Shown here piece after piece: positions 1 through 6,657 of a DNA stretch of 13,818 nt. Source of the DNA: SG8-4 sp964562575. GTDB taxonomy: Bacteria > Planctomycetota > Phycisphaerae > Sedimentisphaerales > Anaerobacaceae. The notes below the pieces were generated by a model. It was not told the DNA's origin. It searched no databases and was given only the letters and a program-made list of their open reading frames with translations. The stretch lies in contig CAZLTY010000114.1 of assembly GCA_964562575.1 (NCBI GenBank), positions 1-13,818 of the forward strand, written 5' to 3'. Made by a program: the position numbers and the translations under genes. The first letter of the stretch is position 1. Each line of letters starts with the position of its first letter.

Positions 1-1779
1 CATTCCCTGAATATCCGCATCCCTCAGAGTCTTATTGTAGAATCTGACCACATCAATCAGAGATGTCATGACTCTGCCCGTCGAGTAACCAATGTCGCCA
101 CCCACATAGATCACACTGTCGAAGTCTACCGGGTCATGAGGAGCAACATTGGTCGCCGTTTGCTCAACACCATTGAGATACAGCTTGCCCTGGTCCGGTG
201 AGATTGTCACAGCGGCAAAGTACCATTCGCCGTTTGGAATCGGTAATCCTGAGGAGAACGACCAGTATTGATCGGCGCCCCACATATAACGCAGCTCAGT
301 GCCGTCGTGCTGCAGGCCCAGGTTTCCACTGCCTCTGGTAGTCAGAATACCCGACCATCCGGCTGGTGACTCATCGTGATATACCCAGCCCGTAACGGAA
401 ACGTTGTTACTGGTAATGCCCAGAGGACCCGCTTCAACGTAGTCAACAGTGGCTAAATCAATTGACACGGCGCCGTCGACCCATTGTGGACTTCCCATGA
501 ACTGGCCGTGGTTGCTGTGACCCGACCGGTCAAGTGCCACGCTACCTTCGCCAGTTTCGAAATCGTAGTATAGCAGGAGGTCCGGGTCTGTAATGGCTAT
601 GGAACCGAGTGTTGTGAAGCTCCAGACCGGACCGGTAACCGTCCCGGTAGGAGTAAACTGATCGACTCTCCAGTAGTAGGTCGTTTCCACCTCCAGGGGG
701 CCGGGATCGTACGATGTGCCCATCTGCATCATGGATACGGGCAGCAGCGCTGCCGGATCCGTGCCGAAGTGGACGTTATGCATAATCACGACCTTGCCGG
801 CCGTCCAGCTAAGCTGGGAATTCAGCGATTGCGAATTGGCACCGGAGGCGGGAACGGGGAAATGTGACTCCAGGGCTATAGTGTCAAAAGTCCAGACCGC
901 ACTTTCGGCCACGTTTCCATCGACGTCGATATCATCGACTCGCCAATAGTAAGTCACGCCCGGATCCAGGGTCGCGACCAATATAGCCAGTTGCGTCTCG
1001 CCAATCAGGTCCGATTCGTCAATTGTTTCGTCCGTGCTCAAGTACACTTTGTGTGAAACGGCCTCGCCTCCGGGGCTCCACTCCAAGGCAGTTGCATCTA
1101 CCTCAACAGCACAATCAGCCGGAATGGGGGCGAAGGAGGCTGAAGCACTAAACTCTATGTGCAACATAGCCGAGTCGTCCCCTGGCCCGGCCTCCGCACA
1201 TCGAATACCTGAGGAAGGATTAGCCGGGTCGTCGCTGATGATGAGCACCAGCGAATTGCCGCTTACCCAACCGTCCTGGTCGACTATCTCCTGAATAATA
1301 GCAGCGAGATCCGGGGTCGCCTGATCAGGGCCGCGGTCCCCTACGTTAGTCCAATTCGGCACACTCCAGAGCACCTGTGCTGTCGTTCTGGCCCCATCGG
1401 TAACACTAAAGGCGTCGCCAAACGCTGCGGCATCGGCAGCCAGCTCGCCTTCGATTACAAGATTAACGGGCTCTGTGCCTCCCTTGTCCTCATCCACCTG
1501 GAATTGCACCGATGCACTCAGGATTGCGCTGCCTTTCGGGATAGTGACACCAGGATAGCGCAGCCCTATCACCTGGGGGTCGCCCATGCCCGTGTCTTCA
1601 TAGGCTAATTCCAGATCGCTGCTGCCCATATCGAGCACGTTACCTCTGTCGAGCCGCTCTTCGACATCTTGATCATTATCTACGATCCCGAGTTCGAAAA
1701 CACTACCAGGTGCTACATTTGCAAAGGCAAATCCCAGCACCAAAACAAAAAAAGTTAGAACTGACAGTCTCTTACACAT
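1..1779 (-). CDS. Exported LamG-domain protein with two Fn3-like repeats (3' end beyond window)
   Basis: I read 593 codons on the minus strand without a stop; the gene runs off the left edge, so the C-terminus is unknown. It starts at ATG 1779, with AAGGAG (1787-1792) seven bases upstream. Residues 1-21 form a signal peptide (MCKRLSV, then a Phe/Val/Leu core). Residues about 25-212 look like a beta-sandwich of the DNRLRE/CBM96 sort (conserved 'LRYPGVTIPKGSAI' and 'SLVLIIS'). Two Fn3-like repeats follow at about 215-300 and 305-390, each ending in 'YYWRVD' then 'VW[TS]F'. A LamG/concanavalin-like domain begins near 395 ('DLLLYYDFETGEG', 'SGHSNHG') and includes 'GEWYFAAVTIS' and 'GKLYLNGV'. Such proteins are typically secreted or surface-bound glycan binders; no catalytic domain is visible here. 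Substrate unknown. Confidence 0.9.
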   Translation of the reverse strand, partial: MCKRLSVLTFFVLVLGFAFANVAPGSVFELGIVDNDQDVEERLDRGNVLDMGSSDLELAYEDTGMGDPQVIGLRYPGVTIPKGSAILSASVQFQVDEDKGGTEPVNLVIEGELAADAAAFGDAFSVTDGARTTAQVLWSVPNWTNVGDRGPDQATPDLAAIIQEIVDQDGWVSGNSLVLIISDDPANPSSGIRCAEAGPGDDSAMLHIEFSASASFAPIPADCAVEVDATALEWSPGGEAVSHKVYLSTDETIDESDLIGETQLAILVATLDPGVTYYWRVDDIDVDGNVAESAVWTFDTIALESHFPVPASGANSQSLNSQLSWTAGKVVIMHNVHFGTDPAALLPVSMMQMGTSYDPGPLEVETTYYWRVDQFTPTGTVTGPVWSFTTLGSIAITDPDLLLYYDFETGEGSVALDRSGHSNHGQFMGSPQWVDGAVSIDLATVDYVEAGPLGITSNNVSVTGWVYHDESPAGWSGILTTRGSGNLGLQHDGTELRYMWGADQYWSFSSGLPIPNGEWYFAAVTISPDQGKLYLNGVEQTATNVAPHDPVDFDSVIYVGGDIGYSTGRVMTSLIDVVRFYNKTLRDADIQGM

Positions 1780-2065
1780 GATGATTCTCCTTCAGTTTAG
1801 TTTGTTTGAATGCATAGTTCGTAGCTCTGGCTACACACCAAAATACTTGTCGCTAAGAACAGGCATTCACGTTTACTTGGTAGTACCCGTAACAATCAGC
1901 TTTCGGACAAGCAACAGAGGATCTTTACTAAATTCCTTGCTTGTCAGAGAAATTGTTTAGAACATGGCCTTGCTTCTCCTCCTTGGGGAAACCGTGCTTA
2001 CACTACGAACTGAAATGCGATGACATTAGACTGCCAAACACTACCTCATTCCAACTTTTGTTCCC

Positions 2066-2086
2066 TCGCCCGACACGCTCGGGCGA
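2066..2086. repeat. Perfect 8-bp inverted repeat, 5-nt loop
   Basis: TCGCCCGA (2066-2073) and TCGGGCGA (2079-2086) are perfectly complementary around the loop CACGC. No T-run follows on either strand, so it is not a standard rho-independent terminator. It could be a protein-binding palindrome or an RNA hairpin. Confidence 0.6.
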
Positions 2087-2221
2087 TTGCCCAGGAACCA
2101 TGGATACTCTTGCGCGCCGGAAAGCCAATAATCCATTAGAGCAATCTACATCCACTAATACTTGTTTCTACCAGATTACATGCGCATGCGTCAAGAAGAA
2201 TATGCCAGAAACGTGCTAATT

Positions 2222-2244
2222 TTCACTCATATTTTGAGAGTGAA
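2222..2244. repeat. 7-bp inverted repeat downstream of the S1-tail copy
   Basis: TTCACTC (2222-2228) pairs with GAGTGAA (2238-2244) across nine bases. It lies 25 bases beyond the stop codon of the leftward S1-tail fragment, where a terminator would be expected. On the minus strand it is followed by AAATT rather than a U-run, so termination is only a possibility. A second palindrome, GAAGCC-TTTA-GGCTTC (2263-2278), straddles that stop codon. Confidence 0.45.
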
Positions 2245-2269
2245 TCACAAAACCTGCATTTTGAAGCCT

Positions 2270-2510
2270 TTAGGCTTCTTCCTGCTCTTGGGCGGCATCG
2301 TCGTCGCTGACCTCTTTGTTATCCGGACTTTGCTCAGATTGCCCTTGAGCGGTCTTCTCAGGCGGCTCTGACATCTCTGCGGCAGCGTCAGTTTGTACAG
2401 TCTCGGCGGTAACATCCACGTCCGCCTCCGCCTCGGGGGCTTGAGCCGCCGCAGCCTCAGGCTCAGACTCCTGAGCCGGCTGTTGGTCAGCGCCGGCCGC
2501 ACCGGCATCT
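2270..2510 (-). pseudogene. Second copy of the ribosomal protein S1 C-terminal tail
   Basis: This minus-strand stretch encodes the acidic Ala/Glu/Gln-rich tail found at the end of the S1 gene at 9019 (shared 'GADQQPAQESEPE', 'DVTAETVQTDAAAEM', 'SDDDAAQEQEE'). Bases 2276-2510 align with 9025-9256. I count about nine substitutions and one in-frame 3-base indel over the well-matched ~225 bases, roughly 96% identity; the last ~14 bases match less well. The homology ends almost exactly at the S1 stop codon; here the end is GAA GAA GCC TAA. No S1 domain is attached: upstream, the frame continues into a discoidin fragment. With no promoter, leader or S1 domain it is best called a displaced gene end. 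The reading frame is still intact, and an internal ATG at 2527 could in principle start an 85-residue peptide. Confidence 0.85.
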
Positions 2511-2670
2511 CTGACGGTCGGAAACATGACTTGATAGTACTTGTAGGCAACCGCATTATCAAATGAAATGGCAGTCGCGTTCGCGGTGAAGCGAGGCCAC
2601 GCAGTCGCCTGCGCAAAGTCTGCAACGTCACCAGCGGCTATCAGCTCATACGGACCGTCGTCAGGATATC
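2511..2670 (-). pseudogene. C-terminal fragment of a discoidin-like (F5/8 type C) domain
   Basis: On the minus strand this frame reads 'YPDDGPYELIAAGDVADF', then 'WPRFTANATAISFDN' and 'AYKYYQVMFPTVRDA'. This is the usual end of the discoidin-like domains attached to planctomycete LamG proteins, which normally continues with an 'NSMQIAEV' type strand. That last strand is missing: the frame passes at about 2510 into the S1 tail, in the same reading frame. At the 5' side (about 2664-2672) it abuts a LamG fragment in a different frame. The frame opens only at a TGA near 2696 and has no plausible start of its own, so it is debris of a larger gene. The domain family is assigned by recognition only. 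Confidence 0.65.
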
Positions 2671-2871
2671 GCCGGAATCCACCGAGTCGTCACCATTAAA
2701 CTCAAGAGCGCCGCCTACTCGACCGGGGACCCACCGTGGGTCACCCTCGAGGGTACCATGGTTACTGTGACCTGATTGGTCAAGTGCCGTGGCACCTTCA
2801 CCAGATTCGAAATCGCAGTAAAGCAGAAAATCCGGATCTGTTATCGGTAGTCCGCCCAAGGACACCGACAA
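2671..2871 (-). pseudogene. N-terminal fragment of a LamG domain
   Basis: The minus-strand frame reads 'LPITDPDFLLYCDFESGEG', 'ALDQSGHSNHGTLEGDP' and 'GGALEFNGDD', which closely matches residues 395-435 of the LamG gene at 1-1779 in both protein and DNA. It stops at TGA 2641-2643 after running out of frame into the discoidin fragment. The signal peptide and Fn3-like repeats that precede LamG in the paralogue are absent, and the only possible start is a TTG at 2871 without a ribosome binding site. I read it as a truncated paralogue, not a gene. Confidence 0.75.
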
Positions 2872-2977
2872 AGACTTAGGTCGCCCTGATAAAGCTCAAA
2901 TAATCCTAATATGTGCTTCTTGCGGCGTTTTCCCGCGGCTGAGCGGATAGTTATGTGACCTCATCCGGTGATTTTCC

Positions 2978-3007
2978 TTGACGGGGCGGCTGCTGATCTG
3001 GTATAAG
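2978..3007 (+). promoter_or_regulatory. Sigma70-type promoter for the 1103-residue secreted protein
   Basis: The -35 box TTGACG (2978-2983) and -10 box TATAAG (3002-3007) are 18 bases apart, each matching consensus at five of six positions. A TG at 2999-3000 adds an extended -10. The predicted transcript start is near 3014, giving a leader of about 215 bases. This is the best promoter in the window. Confidence 0.7.
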
Positions 3008-3013
3008 TGGGAA

Positions 3014-3227
3014 GACAGGAGTTTATGGGCTTCTGCAATTCATCAGTTGAAAACTTGATGGTTTCAGCGGAATTGCAGGTTTTTGATTGCCCATTTGTTC
3101 TGGGGACTTAGAAGGTAAGGAGCGTGGTGCGAATCCGCATTGACGTGTCTTCAGTAAATAGCCGACAGACGAGTAGAAATCAATTGTGTTAAGTCGCTAA
3201 GCGACGAATAGTTGAGGAGCAAGTATC
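3014..3227 (+). promoter_or_regulatory. Long structured 5' leader (candidate cis-regulatory RNA)
   Basis: Three helices stack just after the predicted transcript start: ATGGGC (3025-3030) with GCCCAT (3089-3094); CTGCAATTC (3033-3041) with GAATTGCAG (3070-3078); and ATCAGTT (3042-3048) with AAC-T-TGAT (3052-3059), closed by a GAA loop. A second hairpin centres on 3123-3145 (CGTGGTGCG, loop AATC, CGCATTGACG with one bulge), perhaps enclosed by GAAG (3111-3114) and CTTC (3149-3152). A third, GTCGC-TAA-GCGAC (3193-3205), lies just before the ribosome binding site GAGGAG. There is no open frame of interest in it. The structure is seen by eye; a regulatory role is inference. It resembles no riboswitch class closely enough for me to name. 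Confidence 0.5.
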
Positions 3228-6200
3228 ATGAGAACCAAAATAGTATGGTCCGCCACAATCTTCGTAGTGTTAATGGGATTCGGTCTGAGCCAGGGGCAGG
3301 AAGTCGTCAATATTCTGGACAACGGCGGCTTTGAAACCGGCGACATGGCGCCGTGGAGTACCTATGGCCCCGGCACCTCGGACGTGGTTACTGAACTGAC
3401 CGGCGCGGCCGTTCCCGAAGCTCCGATTGAGGGAACGCACGCTTTGCATATCACGATTCCCGAAGCTGGCGCAAATTTTTGGGATGCCGGTCTGCAGCAT
3501 GGAGGACATGTTTTTGAGTCGGGCAAGCATTACACTCTTTCGGCCTTTCTCAAGAGCAAGTCGGGCGAGCTGAATATCAATTTCAAGCCGGAACTGGCAC
3601 AGGATCCATGGACCGGATATGGCGCGCAGGCCTTCACCATGACCGAGGAATGGACGGAATTCAGCACGACAACCCCCGTATTTACCGCGGACGTGACTCC
3701 GGCATCAATCACATTCCACATACAGTATGACGTCGGTGATTTCTGGGTCGACGGAGTGAGATGGTACGAAGGCGACTATGTTCCTCCAGCTTTCAAGCCG
3801 GTGGTTGAGGCCGCGGACCCCAGTCCGGCCGACGGCGCTGTCAATGTCCCCCAGGATGTAGTTCTTAGCTGGTCACCGGGCCCAACGGCCGCTGTGCATG
3901 ATGTGTATTTCGGTGAATCCTTCGATGACATCAACGACGCGCCAACGATGAACACGCTCGACAAGCTGGTCAGCAACGACCAACCGGGGACGACTTATGA
4001 TCCCGACGGTCTTCTCGATTTCGGCAAGACGTATTACTGGCGTATAGACGAAGTCAACGCTCCGCCGGACTCGACCGTCTTCAAGGGCGCTGTGTGGAGC
4101 TTTACGGTTGAGCCTTTCGCTTTTCCGATCACGAGCGTGACGGCAACCGCTTCCAGCGAGAATACCGCGGATATGGGTGCCGGCAAGACCGTGGACGGCT
4201 CTGGCCTCGCCGGCGGCGACCTACATTCGGTCGAGCCGACCGACATGTGGCTCAGCAGCGTGGTGGGCGAGCAGCCGACCTGGATACAGTTCGAATTCGA
4301 CCAGTCCTACAATCTGCTCGAAATGTGGGTCTGGAACTCGAATCAGTTGCTCGAGCCGGTAATCGGCTTCGGCGTCCAGGACGCCATGGTCGAGCATTCC
4401 GAGGACGGCCAAAACTGGACCTCGCTGGGCGACGTCCAAATCCCCAGGGCGCCGGGAACAGCCGGCAATGCCCACGATGCGACGATCAGTCTGGCCGGCG
4501 TAACGGCGAAGTTTGTCAGACTTACTGTCGGCAGCGGCTGGGGTGGAATATTGCCGCAGTTCGGCCTGGCCGAAATCCGGTTCTTCTTCATCCCCGTTGA
4601 GGCGAGCGATCCGGCTCCAGCAGACGGTGATTCCGGCGTGGACCTGGATGCCGGGCTTAGCTGGCGAAGCGGACGCGAGGTCGTCTCGCACGAGGTCTAC
4701 TTCAGCAATGATAAGGCAGCCGTTGAAGACGGCACGGCCCTTGTCGATACTGTCAGCGAGGGGAACTTCCAGCCCGGCACTCTCGAGTACGGCCAGATAT
4801 ACTACTGGAAGGTCAACGAGGTCAACGATGCCGCCGCTACACCCGTAAGGGAAGGCGAAGTCTGGCAATTCTCCACGGTAGAGAATTTCATCGTCGAGGA
4901 CTTCGAGAGCTACAGCGCCGAGAATCCGATCTGGGAAACCTGGATCGACGGTCTGGGCTTCGGCGCTGCGGGCACTGCGGGCTTCAATCCCGGCAACGGC
5001 ACAGGCTCGGCTGTGGGCGATGACACCACAGGTTCGTTCACCGAGGAAACCATCGTCAACAGCGGCGGTCAGTCAATGCCGTTGTTCTATAACAACAATA
5101 AGCCCGGCTCGGCCAATTATTCCGAGACAGAGCGAACGTTTGCTCAGACTTGGGATTGGACCACTGGGGGCGTTTCGCAGTTGTCGCTGTGGTTCAGAGG
5201 TCATGCGGGTTCTACCGGCAGCTTTGCCGAAGGACCGGTCGGCACCTTCACAATGACCGGCTCGGGCACAGATATCTGGGATTCGGCCGACGAGTTCCAC
5301 TATGCCTATAAGACGCTGACAGGCCCCGGGACGATCATCGCCAGAGTCGAGAGCGTTGACAACACCGATCCCTGGGCCAAGGCCGGCGTGATGATCCGTG
5401 AGACTCTCGATCCGGGTTCGGTACACGCTTTCGCATGCGTCACTCCCACCAGCGGAGTCGCTTCACAGGGTCGCATCGATACCGGCAGCACGAGCTTCAA
5501 CACCGCTGAGGGCGGAATTACAGCTCCGCACTGGGTGAAACTCGAACGCAGCATCGCGGGCGTCTTTACGGTTTCCCATTCGGCCAACGGCACGAGTTGG
5601 GTTCCGGTATCGGGCGCGAATCCGACGAACATCCAGATGGGCTCGACCGTTTACATCGGGCTTGCGGTAACTTCGCACAACGCCGGCGCCACGGCTCAGG
5701 CGGTATTCTCGAACGTCACGACGACCGGTACGGTCGGTCCGCAGTGGGCGAGCCAGGACATCGGCATAGCCACCAATGCAGCCGAGCCGCTGTACATCGG
5801 TCTGGCCGACAGCGCGGGCAATAGTGCGACTATCGAGCACGAAGACCCTGCCGCCGCACAGGCCGACAGTTTCACTCTATGGTCTGTAGACATGGCCGAC
5901 TTCGCCGATCAGGGCGTGAACGTCGCCAGCGTCAAGAAGCTCATTCTTGGCCTCGGTAATCCGAGCGCTCCTGTTGCAGGCGGCTCAGGCACAATGTACT
6001 TCGACGACATCGCAGTCGGTAATCCCGTACAGGCGCCGCCAGTCGACTCTTCGAACCTGCTGATCAACGGCGGCTTCGAAGACGGCGTTGCTGATCCGTG
6101 GGGCACGTATGGCGACGCTACTGTAGAAGTGGTTCAGGATTTGGCGGGCGCAGCGGTTCCCGATGCTCCGGTCGAAGGAAGTTCCTGTCTGCATGTTACG

Positions 6201-6539
6201 GTGGGTTCAGCCGGCGCCAATTTCTGGGATGCCGGTCTGCAGCACGGCGGACATATCTTCGAAGCAGGCAAGTCGTATACTCTTTCGGTCTGGCTCAAGT
6301 CCAAATCCGGCTCGTTTGATATTAATGTCAAGCCGGAACGTGCGGCAGATCCGTGGGATGGATTTGGCTCCCAGGAGATCACGATCACCGAGGAATGGGC
6401 TGAGTATTCGGTTAACACGGGTGTCATTGCAGCCGATGTGGATCCCGCGAGCATCACGTTCCACATAGCTTATGCTCCCGGTGAGTTCTGGGCAGACGGT
6501 GCCAGGTTCTACGAAGGAGACTACGTCCCGACTAATTGA
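3228..6539 (+). CDS. Large secreted multidomain carbohydrate-binding protein (CBM4/9-like at both ends, discoidin, Fn3-like)
   Basis: Complete gene of 1103 residues, start ATG with GAGGAG seven to eight bases upstream. Residues 1-23 are a signal peptide. Domains: CBM4/9-like jelly roll, about 27-186 ('NGGFETG', 'FWDAGLQHGGH', 'ITFHIQY', 'EGDYVP'); Fn3-like, 195-298 ('YYWRIDEVNAPPDST'); discoidin/F5-8 type C, 300-455 ('WIQFEFDQSYNLLEMWVWN', 'KFVRLTV', 'GLAEIRF'); a second Fn3-like, 460-552; a long beta-rich segment, 553-935, with 'VEDFESY', 'GVMIRETLDP' and 'GTMYFDDIAVG', like the concanavalin-type DUF1349 modules of planctomycete extracellular proteins; and a second CBM, 945-1100, strongly similar to the first. 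I see no catalytic residues, transmembrane anchor, PEP-CTERM motif or other sorting signal. It probably binds polysaccharide outside the cytoplasm; the ligand is unknown. It has its own promoter and terminator and appears monocistronic. Confidence 0.93.
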   Translation: MRTKIVWSATIFVVLMGFGLSQGQEVVNILDNGGFETGDMAPWSTYGPGTSDVVTELTGAAVPEAPIEGTHALHITIPEAGANFWDAGLQHGGHVFESGKHYTLSAFLKSKSGELNINFKPELAQDPWTGYGAQAFTMTEEWTEFSTTTPVFTADVTPASITFHIQYDVGDFWVDGVRWYEGDYVPPAFKPVVEAADPSPADGAVNVPQDVVLSWSPGPTAAVHDVYFGESFDDINDAPTMNTLDKLVSNDQPGTTYDPDGLLDFGKTYYWRIDEVNAPPDSTVFKGAVWSFTVEPFAFPITSVTATASSENTADMGAGKTVDGSGLAGGDLHSVEPTDMWLSSVVGEQPTWIQFEFDQSYNLLEMWVWNSNQLLEPVIGFGVQDAMVEHSEDGQNWTSLGDVQIPRAPGTAGNAHDATISLAGVTAKFVRLTVGSGWGGILPQFGLAEIRFFFIPVEASDPAPADGDSGVDLDAGLSWRSGREVVSHEVYFSNDKAAVEDGTALVDTVSEGNFQPGTLEYGQIYYWKVNEVNDAAATPVREGEVWQFSTVENFIVEDFESYSAENPIWETWIDGLGFGAAGTAGFNPGNGTGSAVGDDTTGSFTEETIVNSGGQSMPLFYNNNKPGSANYSETERTFAQTWDWTTGGVSQLSLWFRGHAGSTGSFAEGPVGTFTMTGSGTDIWDSADEFHYAYKTLTGPGTIIARVESVDNTDPWAKAGVMIRETLDPGSVHAFACVTPTSGVASQGRIDTGSTSFNTAEGGITAPHWVKLERSIAGVFTVSHSANGTSWVPVSGANPTNIQMGSTVYIGLAVTSHNAGATAQAVFSNVTTTGTVGPQWASQDIGIATNAAEPLYIGLADSAGNSATIEHEDPAAAQADSFTLWSVDMADFADQGVNVASVKKLILGLGNPSAPVAGGSGTMYFDDIAVGNPVQAPPVDSSNLLINGGFEDGVADPWGTYGDATVEVVQDLAGAAVPDAPVEGSSCLHVTVGSAGANFWDAGLQHGGHIFEAGKSYTLSVWLKSKSGSFDINVKPERAADPWDGFGSQEITITEEWAEYSVNTGVIAADVDPASITFHIAYAPGEFWADGARFYEGDYVPTN
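3313..3786 (+). repeat. CBM repeat, first copy (second at 6058-6534)
   Basis: The DNA for the N-terminal CBM is clearly related to that for the C-terminal CBM of the same gene, for example around GATGCCGGTCTGCAGCA at 3483 and 6228. Both end in 'EGDYVP'. This is an intragenic duplication in direct orientation, spaced about 2745 bases. Confidence 0.85.
3830..4410 (+). repeat. Direct repeat shared with 7333-7910 (Fn3-like to discoidin)
   Basis: This part of the intact gene and 7333-7910 of the remnant align throughout with one in-frame 3-base gap. They include identical runs of more than 30 bases around the codons for 'DSTVFKGAVWSF'. I estimate roughly 85-90% identity by eye. The copies lie about 3.5 kb apart in the same orientation. 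Confidence 0.8.
6058..6534 (+). repeat. CBM repeat, second copy (first at 3313-3786)
   Basis: The second copy of the CBM4/9-like module forms the last ~160 residues of the protein. It keeps the landmarks 'INGGFEDG', 'FWDAGLQHGGH' and 'EGDYVP', and the protein ends three residues later. Confidence 0.85.
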
Positions 6540-6605
6540 TATCGACGTTCCTGAACTCGCGGGCGATTACCGCTGCGGTTGTGGGAATAGAAACTGACTT
6601 AGGAT

Positions 6606-6651
6606 GGGGCCTGTGCTGATTGATTTCGGCACAGGCCCCGTTTCGTTGATT
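6606..6651 (+). terminator. Rho-independent terminator after the secreted protein gene
   Basis: GGGGCCTGTGC (6606-6616) pairs perfectly over 11 bases with GCACAGGCCCC (6629-6639) around a 12-base loop, followed by the T-rich GTTTCGTTGATT. It lies 67 bases past the stop at 6539 on the same strand. Confidence 0.85.
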
Positions 6652-6657
6652 CAGTGA

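Larger units (their letters stand above)
1780..2269. other. Gene-free stretch with hairpins
   Basis: I see no credible gene here; short open frames lack start signals and recognisable motifs. The part next to 1779 is the leader of the minus-strand LamG gene and contains a small hairpin (GTAGC 1821-1825 with GCTAC 1830-1834). A perfect 8-bp hairpin lies at 2066-2086 and a 7-bp one at 2222-2244. I could not find a convincing promoter for the leftward gene. Confidence 0.6.

Noticed and set aside
3124..3138. tRNA or tmRNA T-arm
   Set aside because: The loop TGCGAAT resembles a T-loop, but the stem is only four pairs and no acceptor, anticodon or CCA part surrounds it.
3111..3170. Cobalamin riboswitch in the leader
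   Set aside because: GGTGCGAATCC (3126-3136) resembles the GGTGnAAnTCC element and AGTAA follows, but the B12 box and the GCCACTG-type core are missing and the gene is not B12-related. At most a distant resemblance.
4221..4868. Minus-strand 215-codon open frame inside the secreted protein gene
   Set aside because: Shadow of the discoidin and Fn3-like coding sequence; no ribosome binding site or domain.
6480..6539. PEP-CTERM or type IX sorting signal at the end of the secreted protein
   Set aside because: The protein ends in 'EGDYVPTN' directly after the CBM, with no hydrophobic segment, PEP motif or basic tail.
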